Shown: piece by piece, positions 8,096 to 16,567 of the stretch
Layout: the number at the start of each line of letters is the position of its first letter
Numbering within the stretch: position 1 is the stretch's first letter
Source: Leifsonia sp. Root4
GTDB taxonomy: Bacteria > Actinomycetota > Actinomycetes > Actinomycetales > Microbacteriaceae
DNA: 64,000 nt
Assembly (NCBI RefSeq): GCF_001425085.1
Contig: NZ_LMDN01000002.1
Span: forward strand, 1-64,000
Direction of reading: 5' to 3'
The notes under the pieces: generated by a model
Told to the model about the DNA's origin: nothing
What the model saw: the letters and a program-made list of their open reading frames with translations, nothing else
The model's database searches: none
Translations under genes and position numbers: made by a program

Positions 8096-9499
8096 TTAGA
8101 ACGTGCTGGCGATGAGGTAGATCGCGAGCGAGAAGACGAAGCCGCAGATACCGATGAGGGCCTGACCGACGGTCCACGTCTTGAGCGTCGTCTTGGTGTC
8201 CATGCCGAAGAACTTGCTGACGAGCCAGAAGCCGGAGTCGTTCACGTGACCGGCGAACACCGAGCCGGCGGCGAGGCTGAGCACGATCGCGACGGTCTGC
8301 ACGGCGTTGAACTCGGGGTTTCCGAGTACGACGGGCTGGATCAGCGCGGCGGCGGTGGTGAGCGCGACGGTGGCCGAACCCTGCGCGAGGCGCACGACGG
8401 CGGCGATGACGAAGCCGGCGACGATCACGGGCAGCCCGATCGCGTCAAGCGAGTCGGCGATGGCGTTGCCGATGCCGCTGGCGCGCAGGACGCCACCGAA
8501 CATGCCGCCGGCGCCGGTGATGAGGATGATGGAACAGATCGGCCCGAGCGCGCTGTCGACGACGGTCTCGACGAGCGAGCGTTCCTTCTGCTGGCGCCAT
8601 CCGAGCAGCCACATGGCCAGCAGCACGGTGATGAGGAGGGCGATCGGGGTCTCGCCGAGCGCACGGAGTGCCTGGACCCAGCCGTCCTCGAGCGAGACGA
8701 CGCCGGCGGTGCCGAGCATGTTGAGGCCGGTGTTGAGGAAGATGAGGCCGAGCGGGAGCAGCAGCAGGAAGACGATCGTGCCGAGCTTCGGCGAGGAGCG
8801 GAACTTGTTTTCGATCGAGTCGGCCGGGGCGTCAAGGATCGTGGGAACGGGAATGTTGAAGCGGCGGCCGAGGACGTGGCCGAAGAGGTAACCGGTGAGG
8901 TACCAGGTGGGGATCGCGACGAGCAGACCGAACACCATGACGAGTCCGACATCCGCGCCGAGCAGCCCGGTCGCGGCGACGGGGCCGGGGTGCGGCGGCA
9001 CGAAGATGTGCATGACCGAGAAGGCGGCCGCGGCGGGGAACGCGTAGGTGAGCAGCGAGCCGCCGAGACGGCGGGCGACCGTGAAGATGATCGGCAGCAT
9101 CACGACGAGGCCGGCATCGAAGAAGATCGGGAATCCGAACATCAGCGAGGCGATCGAGAGCGCGAGCGGGGCGCGCTTCTCACCGAAGGTCTTGATGAGC
9201 GCGTTGGTGAGCACCTCTGCACCGCCGCTGACCTCGAGCATGCGGCCGAGCATGGCGCCCAGACCGACGAGCAGCGCCACGCTGCCGAGCGTCGAGCTGA
9301 AGCCGCTCATCAGGGTCGGCACGAGGCCGACGGCCGGGATGCCGGTGGCGATCGCGGTCACGACGCTGACCACGATCAGCGCCACGAAGGCGTGAATGCG
9401 GAACTTCATAATCAACACGAGCAGCAGGGCGATCGCGCCCACCGCAACGAGCAGGAGCCCGGGTGTGTTGAGCGTCCAGTTGAGCTCGAGGTCAGTCAT
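8096..9499 (-). CDS. gntP: GntP-family gluconate/sugar-acid permease
   Basis: A 467-residue polytopic permease with about 12-14 hydrophobic segments and the family pattern of long helices broken by Gly/Pro motifs such as MHIFVPPHPGPVAATGLLGA. GntP proteins import gluconate or related acids by proton symport. The flanking gntK, idnO and idnD agree with gluconate, idonate or 5-ketogluconate as substrates. ATG at 9499 is preceded by AAGGAA. It is separated from gntK by 115 nt in which no gene was seen. Confidence 0.93.
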   Translation of the reverse strand: MTDLELNWTLNTPGLLLVAVGAIALLLVLIMKFRIHAFVALIVVSVVTAIATGIPAVGLVPTLMSGFSSTLGSVALLVGLGAMLGRMLEVSGGAEVLTNALIKTFGEKRAPLALSIASLMFGFPIFFDAGLVVMLPIIFTVARRLGGSLLTYAFPAAAAFSVMHIFVPPHPGPVAATGLLGADVGLVMVFGLLVAIPTWYLTGYLFGHVLGRRFNIPVPTILDAPADSIENKFRSSPKLGTIVFLLLLPLGLIFLNTGLNMLGTAGVVSLEDGWVQALRALGETPIALLITVLLAMWLLGWRQQKERSLVETVVDSALGPICSIILITGAGGMFGGVLRASGIGNAIADSLDAIGLPVIVAGFVIAAVVRLAQGSATVALTTAAALIQPVVLGNPEFNAVQTVAIVLSLAAGSVFAGHVNDSGFWLVSKFFGMDTKTTLKTWTVGQALIGICGFVFSLAIYLIASTF

Positions 9500-9614
9500 C
9501 GTTGTCTATTCCTTCTTGTGATTCATGTCGCACATCGGGATCAATGCGCTGGTTCCGGCGTGCGCGCGGGGGTTGCGCACGGCATGAAGTTGTGGGGGCG
9601 GCTGTTCCCGGTGA

Positions 9615-10166
9615 TCAGACGCCGCTGGTGAGAGCGCGAAGCTCCGCGCTGACGTAGTCGACGATCTCGTCTGGGCTCTTCGTGAGGTCAACGATCACGG
9701 CACGCTCGTCGCTCTGCAGCGGTTCGAGCGTGGTGAACTGGGAGTCAAGCAAGGTGTTCGGCATGTACTCGTGCACGCGGTGGCTCTGGCGCTCGGAAAT
9801 CACAGAGCGCTCCCCGTTCAAGTGTACGAAGACCGTGCTGGGAGCGTAGGCGGTCAGCTGCTCGCGATACTTGCGCTTGAGCGCAGAGCAGGCGACGACG
9901 ATCGGACGGCCGTCGGCTAGTTCGGAACCGATGCGCTCGGCGATGATCTCGAGCCAGGGTGCCCGGTCCTCGTCGTTCAGCGGATTTCCTGCGGCCATCT
10001 TGGCCTTGTTCGCGCTGGGGTGCAGATCGTCACCGTCGATGAACTCGATGCCGAGCGCCTCGGCCAGTGCGGTGCCGATCGTCGACTTGCCGGAACCGGA
10101 GACGCCCATGACGATGAGTGGCGGAACGCCCGACAAGTTGCTCGCGGTCGCGTTGCTGACAGACAC
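9615..10166 (-). CDS. gntK: gluconokinase
   Basis: A 183-residue P-loop kinase making 6-phosphogluconate from gluconate. The Walker A GVSGSGKST is at residues 21-29, followed by the family segment DGDDLHPSANKAKMAAGNPL and the VACSALKRKYR motif. A 10-residue N-terminal extension precedes the usual start. GTG at 10166 has GAGGAG about 8 nt upstream. It is first gene of the catabolic operon and divergent from gnd, whose enzyme uses its product. Confidence 0.95.
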   Translation of the reverse strand: MSVSNATASNLSGVPPLIVMGVSGSGKSTIGTALAEALGIEFIDGDDLHPSANKAKMAAGNPLNDEDRAPWLEIIAERIGSELADGRPIVVACSALKRKYREQLTAYAPSTVFVHLNGERSVISERQSHRVHEYMPNTLLDSQFTTLEPLQSDERAVIVDLTKSPDEIVDYVSAELRALTSGV

Positions 10167-10456
10167 GGTGTTTACTCCTCAGACGCTTCATTACATCTGA
10201 TTCTTCATCGATACGAGATCCATAAATCAGATTTATTACGAAAACTGTATCACGCGGTTTTACGCCCAGCTCCCCCACACGGCGCGCTCATTCGGCGTTC
10301 AGAGTGCTCCCAGAACGACTGAGTTTTCGACGCTGCCGCGCGGGTGCGCCGTCACACAACGGCCGGTTGAAACCGACGCCGCGCAGTTTTGCTACCGTGT
10401 ATCGCGGGTGCATCACTCTGCACGCCATCTCCCCACTGCGCATTAGGAGTATCCCC
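10167..10456. promoter_or_regulatory. gntK/gnd divergent region with candidate GntR operators
   Basis: The gap is locally AT-rich next to gntK. Two near-palindromic boxes, ACATCTGATT (10193-10202) and AATCAGATTT (10225-10234), are arranged as an inverted repeat with 22 nt between. Their ATC(T/A)GAT cores match the expectation for a dimeric FCD regulator, and the GntR encoded at 5347 is the obvious candidate. A TTGAAA at 10367 and TACCGT near 10393 lie before gnd but at a poor spacing. No gene was seen. Confidence 0.45.
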
Positions 10457-11905
10457 ATGTCAGAAGCTCAGGCAAACATTGGCGTGATCGGAATGGCGGT
10501 GATGGGCTCGAACCTCGCCCGCAACCTCGCCAGCCGCGAAGGCAACACGGTCGCCATCTTCAACCGTTCCGCCGAGAAGACGCGCGCCGTCACGGCTGAG
10601 TTCCCGGATGCCGGCTTCGTCGCATCCGAGACCATCGAAGAGTTCGCCGCCTCGCTGCAGAAGCCGCGCACCGCGATCATCATGGTGCAGGCCGGCCGCG
10701 CCACCGACGCCGTGATCACCCAGCTGACCGAGGTCTTCGAGCCCGGTGACATCATCGTCGACGGCGGCAACGCGCTGTTCACCGACACCATCCGCCGTGA
10801 GGCCGCCGTGCGCGCAACGGGCATCAACTTCGTCGGCGCCGGCATCTCCGGCGGCGAAGAGGGTGCACTGCTCGGGCCCTCGATCATGCCGGGCGGATCC
10901 GCAGAGGCGTGGGAGACGCTCGGCCCGATCCTCAAATCGATCGCCGCCGTCGTCGACGGTGAGCCCTGCGTCACGCACGTCGGAACCGACGGCGCCGGCC
11001 ACTTCGTCAAGATGATCCACAACGGCATCGAGTACGCCGACATGCAGCTCATCGCCGAGGCGTATGACCTGATCCGTCGCGGAACCGGCAAGACCCCCGC
11101 CGAGATCGCCGACATCTTCGCCGAGTGGAACACGGGCGATCTCGAGAGCTACCTGATCGAGATCACCGCCGAGGTCCTGAAGCAGATCGACCCACAGACC
11201 GGCGCCCCGCTCGTCGACGTCATCCTCGACCAGGCCGGTTCCAAGGGCACCGGCGTGTGGACCGTGCAGACGGCCCTCGACCTCGGCATCCCCGTCTCGG
11301 GCATCGCCGAGGCTGTGTTCGCCCGCTCGCTCTCGTCGAAGCCGGCACAGCGCGCCGCGGCATCCGTGCTCCCCGGCCCGGACGGCGACTTCGTCGTCGC
11401 CGATGCCGACGCCTTCGTCGAGGACGTGCGCCTGGCCCTCTACGCCTCGAAGGTCATCGCCTACTCGCAGGGATTCGACGCCATCGTCGCCGGCGCCGAG
11501 CAGTACGGCTGGGACATCAAGAAGGGTGAGATCGCCAAGATCTGGCGCGGCGGCTGCATCATCCGGGCCCGCTTCCTCAACCGCATCACCGAGGCATACG
11601 CCGAGAACCCCGCACTCGTGGCCCTGGTCACAGCGCCGTTCTTCGTCGACGTGATGACCAGCACGCAGGCGGCCTGGCGCCGAGTCGTCGTGGCCGCGGC
11701 AGAGGCGGGCATCCCCTCGCCCGCATTCTCGTCCTCGCTCGCGTACTACGACGGGCTGCGCGCAGAGCGCCTTCCGGCCGCGCTCGTGCAGGGCCAGCGC
11801 GACTTCTTCGGTGCGCACACCTACAAGCGCGTCGACCAGGACGGCACCTTCCACACGCTGTGGTCGGGCGACCGCAGCGAGATCCAGGCCGTCGACTCTC
11901 ACTGA
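10457..11905 (+). CDS. gnd: 6-phosphogluconate dehydrogenase (decarboxylating)
   Basis: A 482-residue pentose-phosphate enzyme converting 6-phosphogluconate to ribulose 5-phosphate and CO2. The Rossmann motif GVIGMAVMGSNLA begins at residue 9; GISGGEEGA and KMIHNGIEYADMQLI are the substrate and catalytic segments. ATG at 10457 is set by AGGAG at 10445-10449; the longer open frame upstream is unlikely. Divergent from gntK, it completes the route gluconate to 6-phosphogluconate to pentose phosphates. Confidence 0.97.
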   Translation: MSEAQANIGVIGMAVMGSNLARNLASREGNTVAIFNRSAEKTRAVTAEFPDAGFVASETIEEFAASLQKPRTAIIMVQAGRATDAVITQLTEVFEPGDIIVDGGNALFTDTIRREAAVRATGINFVGAGISGGEEGALLGPSIMPGGSAEAWETLGPILKSIAAVVDGEPCVTHVGTDGAGHFVKMIHNGIEYADMQLIAEAYDLIRRGTGKTPAEIADIFAEWNTGDLESYLIEITAEVLKQIDPQTGAPLVDVILDQAGSKGTGVWTVQTALDLGIPVSGIAEAVFARSLSSKPAQRAAASVLPGPDGDFVVADADAFVEDVRLALYASKVIAYSQGFDAIVAGAEQYGWDIKKGEIAKIWRGGCIIRARFLNRITEAYAENPALVALVTAPFFVDVMTSTQAAWRRVVVAAAEAGIPSPAFSSSLAYYDGLRAERLPAALVQGQRDFFGAHTYKRVDQDGTFHTLWSGDRSEIQAVDSH

Positions 11906-11941
11906 CTCGACGCCCACTGATCGGGCCCGTCGCCAGCGCAG

Positions 11942-11974
11942 AACGCGCCGTCTCACTCGGTGAGGCGGCGCGTT
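11942..11974. terminator. bidirectional hairpin between gnd and APC permease
   Basis: Arms of 15 nt (11942-11956 and 11960-11974) pair at 14 of 15 positions around a 3-nt loop. The stem begins AACGCGCCG. It is the strongest structure in the 76-bp convergent gap and runs almost to the end of the permease gene at 11982. It is probably a shared terminator. Confidence 0.65.
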
Positions 11975-11981
11975 TCGCCGT

Positions 11982-13277
11982 TCAGGCGTCGGTGCGACGT
12001 CGAGCCAGACGGATGCCGCGCGCGGCGAGCCCGATGCCCAGCACGAGCGCCGCGATCAGCACTCCCTGCCACGGCAGGGTGAATGCCAGCAGCGCGCAGC
12101 CGAACGCGCCGGCGATCGGCACCGCTCGGCTCAGCCAGCGCTCCGTGCGCGGCTGCCGCAGCGCGGCCAGGTGCGCGATGGCGTAGTAGACGAGCACGCA
12201 CGTCGCCGAGAAGCCGACGAGCCAGGCCGGGTCGAGCAGCAGCACGGCCGCAATCGCGAGCGCGGCGACGCCCGCCTCGGCGACCACGGGCGAGCTCGTG
12301 CGCGCCGAGACACGGCTGAGCGCGCCGGGCAGCTCGCTGTCCCGCGCCATGGCGAGGCCCGTGCGGCTGAGGCCGGCCAGGATGCCGAGCAGCGAGCCGA
12401 GGCAGGCCAGCGCCGCGACGAGGCTGACGACGAGCACCCAGCCGCCGGCCGCACCGGCCGTGTCTGGTTCGCTCGGTGCGCCCGTGACGACCGCGGCGAG
12501 CTCGGCCAGCGGAGACGCGGAGCGCGCGAGCCGGTCTGGTCCGAGCACGAGAACGCAGGCGGTCCCGACGGCCGCGTAGAGCACCAGCGCGACACCGAGT
12601 GCTGCCAGGATGGCGCGCGGCAGGGTGTGCCGCGGGTCTCTGGCCTCCTCGCCGAGCGTCGCCATGCGCGCATAGCCGGCGAAGCAGAAGAACAACAGCC
12701 CGGCCGATTGCAGGATGCCGAGCCAGCCGGCATCCGCCCCGCCGAACTCGCCGATCGGCGCGCCGACCGCCTGGCCTCCCCCGGAAAGCCAGAGCGCCAC
12801 GAGCAGCAGCAGTGCGCTGAGCCCGGCGAGCACGACGGCGACGACGGTGGCGCTGACTCTGGCCGTGCTGCGCACCCCGAGGGCGTTGACGGTGCCGAGC
12901 ACGAGGATCACGGCAATGGCCACGAGCCGCTCATGGCCCGGCCACAGGTAGCCGCCGGCGATGAGGGCGATCGCCCCGGCCGACGCCGTCTTGCCTGCGA
13001 GGAAGAGCCAGCCGGCCGAGAAGCCCCACCACGGCCCGAGGAGTGCTCGCCCGTAGGCGTATGCGCCGCCGGAGACCGGGTGCGCCATGGCGAGTTGGGC
13101 CGAGCTCAGCGCGTTCAGCGTGGCCACAACGGCGGCGATCAACAGCCCGATGAGCAGTCCGGACCCGGCGACCGCGGCGGCGGGTGCCCAGACGAAGAAG
13201 ACTCCCGCGCCGACCATCGAGGCCAGGCCGATGGCCATGGCTCCGGGAATGCCGAGGTGCCGTTGCAGCGTGTTCAC
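11982..13277 (-). CDS. APC-superfamily amino acid/amine permease
   Basis: A 431-residue transporter with about 12 hydrophobic segments. The N-terminus (PGAMAIGLASMVGAGVFFVW) carries the Gly-rich first helix typical of the amino acid-polyamine-organocation superfamily. GTG at 13277 gives the natural start VNTLQRHLGIPGA; the frame is open upstream, but that part is not family-like. No catabolic neighbour hints at a substrate. It is divergent from the DUF202 pair across a 117-bp gap. Confidence 0.85.
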   Translation of the reverse strand: MNTLQRHLGIPGAMAIGLASMVGAGVFFVWAPAAAVAGSGLLIGLLIAAVVATLNALSSAQLAMAHPVSGGAYAYGRALLGPWWGFSAGWLFLAGKTASAGAIALIAGGYLWPGHERLVAIAVILVLGTVNALGVRSTARVSATVVAVVLAGLSALLLLVALWLSGGGQAVGAPIGEFGGADAGWLGILQSAGLLFFCFAGYARMATLGEEARDPRHTLPRAILAALGVALVLYAAVGTACVLVLGPDRLARSASPLAELAAVVTGAPSEPDTAGAAGGWVLVVSLVAALACLGSLLGILAGLSRTGLAMARDSELPGALSRVSARTSSPVVAEAGVAALAIAAVLLLDPAWLVGFSATCVLVYYAIAHLAALRQPRTERWLSRAVPIAGAFGCALLAFTLPWQGVLIAALVLGIGLAARGIRLARRRTDA

Positions 13278-13315
13278 CCGCTGATCGTAGCGAAACGGGG
13301 TGAACGGCCAGTGAC

Positions 13316-13343
13316 GAATGGCCGGTGGCGAATGGCCGGTGGC
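13316..13343 (+). repeat. 14-bp perfect tandem duplication
   Basis: The unit GAATGGCCGGTGGC is repeated twice without a mismatch in the gap between the APC permease and DUF202 genes. A related AACGGCCAGT precedes it. No function is apparent. Confidence 0.7.
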
Positions 13344-13394
13344 GCCGCCCGGCATCCGCAATACTGGAAGCCGGCAAGCAACGAGGAGCATCGA

Positions 13395-13748
13395 ATGCAG
13401 AACCCCCGGTGGCGACAGCAGGGCGAAGAGCCCGACTACCGCTTCACGCTCGCGAATGAGCGCACCTTCCTCGCTTGGATCCGCACCGCGCTCGCCCTCT
13501 TGGCCGGTGGCGTGCTGCTGCACCAGTTCTCGAATTCTCTCGGCCCACGCTGGGTCGTGGTCGCCCTCGCCGTGCTGCTGGCCGTGATCGGAGCCGTGCT
13601 CAGCGTGATCGCGTACACCCGCTGGCGCGCGAACGAGATCGCGATGCGCACCGGTGAGCCGCTGCCGTTCACGCTGTTGCTGCCGCTGCTGGCGGGATTC
13701 TCGCTGGTCGCTGCCGCCGTCATCGCCGTGCTCATGGTCTTCGGCTAA
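13395..13748 (+). CDS. DUF202 (YidH-like) membrane protein
   Basis: A 117-residue protein with three hydrophobic segments. The pre-membrane motif FTLANERTFLAWIRTALAL is the hallmark of DUF202. ATG at 13395 is preceded by GAGGAG. A second DUF202 protein begins 6 nt after its stop, so the two probably form a heteromeric inner-membrane unit. The molecular function of DUF202 is not established. Confidence 0.9.
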   Translation: MQNPRWRQQGEEPDYRFTLANERTFLAWIRTALALLAGGVLLHQFSNSLGPRWVVVALAVLLAVIGAVLSVIAYTRWRANEIAMRTGEPLPFTLLLPLLAGFSLVAAAVIAVLMVFG

Positions 13749-13754
13749 CCCTCG

Positions 13755-14096
13755 ATGAGCAGCGCGAACCCAGCCGCTCGCCCGCCGCGCGACCCCGGCC
13801 TGCAGCCGGAGCGCACGGCGCTGGCGTGGAACCGCACGGCGCTGGCCGTCGCGGTGAACGGCGTGCTCGTGCTGCGCGCCGGCATGGTCGGCAACGCTCC
13901 GCTGTTCCTCGGCGTGGGGGCCATGCTGTTGCTCGCCGCCGCGGGCGCGACCGCTTACTCCTCGGTGCGCAAACGCCAGCTGCTGCGTGCGGTCGGCACT
14001 CCCCCGACGAGCAGCGCAACGGCGCTGGCCCTGGCAGCGCTCGTGGCGCTGCTGGCCAGCGGCGCCGGCATCGCATCGATCCTGACCATCCGCTGA
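13755..14096 (+). CDS. second DUF202-family membrane protein
   Basis: A 113-residue partner of the preceding gene. The motif LQPERTALAWNRTALAVAVN replaces NERTFLAWIRTALAL, followed by three predicted membrane segments. It sits 6 nt downstream, in an apparent two-gene operon. Function is unknown. Confidence 0.88.
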   Translation: MSSANPAARPPRDPGLQPERTALAWNRTALAVAVNGVLVLRAGMVGNAPLFLGVGAMLLLAAAGATAYSSVRKRQLLRAVGTPPTSSATALALAALVALLASGAGIASILTIR

Positions 14097-14181
14097 CGAA
14101 CCGACGGCCCCCGCCTCTCATGCCGGGCTCGCTCGAGTCGCGCGTGCGAACCGACGCGCGCGAGCTGAGATGATGGAAGCG

Positions 14182-14541
14182 ATGACCAACTATCCAGAGC
14201 TCGCCATTCACGACGACGACGATTCTCGGCCACTGCACGGCAATCGGCGCAGACGGCTGACCCAGATCGTTGTGCTGCTCTGCGTGCTCGGCCTGGTTCT
14301 GCCGACGATCCTCACGACCGTCGGCGTGTCGACGGCGACCGCCGATAGGGCCTGCCAGGTGACCGTCGCCACCCTTGTGCCGGATGCCGGCGGCTCGCGC
14401 TCCGGATTCGAGCTGTTCGGCGAGGGCGGCCCCGGCTGGCAGTGCTACTCGCTCAACCAGAGCGGAGCGGAGCGGCACCTCGCACCGCTCGGGTTCCTGC
14501 CCGGGGTCCCGTCCGGGATCGTGCGCGGCCAGCAGAGCTAG
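14182..14541 (+). CDS. small single-span membrane protein, unknown function
   Basis: 119 residues: a short acidic N-terminus (HDDDD), a basic patch NRRRRLTQ, one hydrophobic segment (about residues 30-50) and a C-terminal domain with two Cys (ACQVTV and WQCYSL) likely to lie outside the membrane. ATG at 14182 is chosen because GGAAG lies just upstream; an in-frame ATG at 14170 adds four residues. I do not recognise a family. Codon use fits a real gene. It is convergent with the HTH gene 19 nt away. Confidence 0.65.
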   Translation: MTNYPELAIHDDDDSRPLHGNRRRRLTQIVVLLCVLGLVLPTILTTVGVSTATADRACQVTVATLVPDAGGSRSGFELFGEGGPGWQCYSLNQSGAERHLAPLGFLPGVPSGIVRGQQS

Positions 14542-14560
14542 CGCACCCTCACCTTCTCCT

Positions 14561-15118
14561 CTAGTCGCTCGGGAACACCCGCTTGTAGCGGCGCCCGTCC
14601 GGCAGCTCCACGGTCTGCGCCTCGAGCTGGCCGCGGGACACCCGCAGATAGATCGCCTGCACGGTGACGCCGAGTTTCTCTGCCGCCTCGGCCACCGAGA
14701 GTCCGGGCAGATCGGTGGGCTTGGCGCTTGGGCGGGCCGAGCGCTTGCGACCGGCCTCGTGTCTGGCGGCGATCTCCTCGTCGCTGCCCTGCCACCGCGC
14801 CTTTGCGGCGGCGGGGCTGAGCCGCGCGGCCTCTCCCAGCCGGTCCCAGCTCACGCCGGATGCGACCGCCTGTCGGACGGCGGCGAGCGTTGCCGGTTCA
14901 GCCTCGAGCGCGGCAAGCAGGCCGCGCATGGCGGCGAGGCGGTCGAGAGCGGCGGCCGCGGCATCCGGTGATGCGCCGGCGTTTGGTTCCGTGTCGAGTG
15001 AGAGCAGCAGCTCGAGAGCCGCGCGGGTGTCGGGGGCGAGGAAGGCGATGGCGGGCTCCGGAAGGTTGCAGGGCGAACGACTCTGCGCCGAGTTTAGCCG
15101 GGCGGATGCCGACGGCAT
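14561..15118 (-). CDS. protein with two putative helix-turn-helix segments
   Basis: About 185 residues. The C-terminus has an excisionase/MerR-like motif (LSVAEAAEKLGVTVQAIYLR, then VSRGQLEAQTVELPDGRRYK) suggesting DNA binding. A second helix-turn-helix-like segment (ASGVSWDRLGEAARLSPAA) lies mid-protein. The N-terminal half is Ala/Leu-rich and helical. The start is uncertain: the frame is open to 15322, but a hairpin repeat occupies 15124-15180, so ATG at 15118, just inside it, is preferred even though no good ribosome binding site precedes it. Target and role are unknown. Confidence 0.6.
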   Translation of the reverse strand: MPSASARLNSAQSRSPCNLPEPAIAFLAPDTRAALELLLSLDTEPNAGASPDAAAAALDRLAAMRGLLAALEAEPATLAAVRQAVASGVSWDRLGEAARLSPAAAKARWQGSDEEIAARHEAGRKRSARPSAKPTDLPGLSVAEAAEKLGVTVQAIYLRVSRGQLEAQTVELPDGRRYKRVFPSD

Positions 15119-15123
15119 CCGAT

Positions 15124-15180
15124 CGAGAGTGCAGGAATTGCGCAGTGTCGGGCGAGAAGTGCGCAAATACTGCACTCTCG
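15124..15180. repeat. hairpin repeat, CGAGAGTGCA family
   Basis: Left arm 15124-15143 and right arm 15161-15180 pair at 18 of 20 positions around a 17-nt loop. The outer end reads CGAGAGTGCAG. The build (20-23 nt arms, about 16 nt loop, CGAGA(G/C)TGCA tip) matches the two hairpins around the DUF559 gene at 24.5-25.7 kb, so it may be a divergent member of the same family. It lies directly before the HTH gene. Confidence 0.7.
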
Positions 15181-15182
15181 GC

Positions 15183-15511
15183 GTGGGCCGGATGCCGAGG
15201 CGGCGTGCGGAGGAGCGCGGCGAGGCTGGCGCCCGGCGACAGCGGCTCAAGGAGCAGCCGAGCAGAGGCGGGCGCTTCCCACGGCGGCTGAAGGAGCGCC
15301 AGCGACTGAAGCCCTGAGACATGCGGCTGCTTCGGGCGCCGCGGTTGAGCAGACGGAGCGGGTCAGACTCTGCTCAGGGGCGTGCGTGCGGGCGGAGGCG
15401 CACCAGCATCGGTGGCGGTTCCCGGGGTTGCCTGAGTACTGGCTGCCGCCTTTCTTGCCGCTGGCGCGACGAGCCTTTCGCCGCCTGATAAAAGGCGCGC
15501 AGCGCTCTTTT
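15183..15511. other. non-coding stretch between HTH gene and prs
   Basis: About 330 bp with no convincing gene on either strand. The only structure noted is a small hairpin CGCCT-N6-AGGCG (15482-15497) just downstream of the prs stop (minus strand), followed by T-poor sequence. It may serve as a weak prs terminator. Confidence 0.45.
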
Positions 15512-16489
15512 CTATGCCGCGCCGTCGAACATGCTCGTGACGGAGCCGTCTTCGAAGACCTCGTGGATGGCGCGGGCCAGCATCGGAGCGATGGGCAGCA
15601 CCGTGAGGCGGTCCCACTGCTTGTCGGCGGACAACGGCAGGGTGTCGGTGACGACGACCTCGTCGATGAAGTCGCTCTGCAGCAGCTGGGTCGCCGGGTC
15701 GCTGAAGACGGCGTGCGTCGCGGCGACGACGACGCCGATGGCGCCGGCGGCCTTGAGCGCCTCGGCGGCCTTGACGATGGTGCGGCCGGTGTCGATGAGG
15801 TCATCGACGAGCAGGCAGACGCGACCCTCGACCGGGCCGATGATCTCGTGCACCGAGACCTGGTTCGGCACCAGCGGGTCGCGGCGCTTGTGGATGATGG
15901 CCAGCGGGGCGCCGAGCTTGTCGCTCCAGATGTCGGCGACGCGCACGCGGCCCATGTCCGGGGAGACGACCGTGAGGGTCGAGGGGTCGAGCTTCTGCTG
16001 GAAGTGCTTGAGCAGCACCGGCATGGCAAAGAGGTGGTCGACGGGGCCGTCGAAGAAGCCCTGGATCTGGGCCGCGTGCAGGTCGACGCTCATGATGCGG
16101 TCGGCACCTGCTGCCTTGAACAGATCGGCGACGAGACGGGCGGAGATCGGCTCGCGGCCGCGGCCCTTCTTGTCCTGGCGGGCGTAGGGATAGAACGGGG
16201 CGACGACGGTGATGCGCTTGGCCGATGCACGCTTGAGCGCGTCGACCATGATGAGCTGCTCCATCAGCCACTCGTTGATCGGGGCCGTGTGCGACTGGAT
16301 CACGAAGGCGTCGCAGCCGCGAACACTCTCGTCGTAGCGGGTGTAGAGCTCGCCGTTGGCGAAGGTCCTGGCATCCGTCGGCACCAGCTCGGAACCGAGC
16401 TCAGACGCGATGTCGAGTGCAAGCTGCGGGTGCGCGCGCCCCGACACGAGAACGAGGCGCTTTTCTCCGCTGGACTTGATTCCGGACAC
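15512..16489 (-). CDS. prs: ribose-phosphate pyrophosphokinase
   Basis: A 325-residue enzyme making PRPP from ribose 5-phosphate and ATP for nucleotide, His and Trp synthesis. The family segments are intact: FANGELYTRYDESVRG, HTAPINEWLMEQL, PFYPYARQDKKGRGREPI and the PRPP loop VDDLIDTGRT. GTG at 16489 is the likely start (VSGIKSSGEK), with only a weak GAGAGCGAG upstream. It follows glmU on the same strand by 78 nt, as in many actinobacteria. Confidence 0.97.
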   Translation of the reverse strand: MSGIKSSGEKRLVLVSGRAHPQLALDIASELGSELVPTDARTFANGELYTRYDESVRGCDAFVIQSHTAPINEWLMEQLIMVDALKRASAKRITVVAPFYPYARQDKKGRGREPISARLVADLFKAAGADRIMSVDLHAAQIQGFFDGPVDHLFAMPVLLKHFQQKLDPSTLTVVSPDMGRVRVADIWSDKLGAPLAIIHKRRDPLVPNQVSVHEIIGPVEGRVCLLVDDLIDTGRTIVKAAEALKAAGAIGVVVAATHAVFSDPATQLLQSDFIDEVVVTDTLPLSADKQWDRLTVLPIAPMLARAIHEVFEDGSVTSMFDGAA

Positions 16490-16567
16490 GTGTGGTCTCG
16501 CTCTCCCCGACGGCTGGCCGTCGATTTTGTTGTGTTGGGTGCTGCGGTGATGCTGCGGTGCGTGGCG

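Noticed and set aside
7172-9631. 819-residue open frame on the plus strand through the gluconate locus
   Set aside because: It is antisense to idnO and gntP, which have clear motifs and ribosome binding sites; the translation is Asp/Glu/Arg/His-rich without any fold.
15247-16029. Long open frame opposite and around the prs 3' end on the minus strand
   Set aside because: It overlaps prs in another frame, has a Ser/Arg-rich composition typical of high-GC shadow frames, and no domain.
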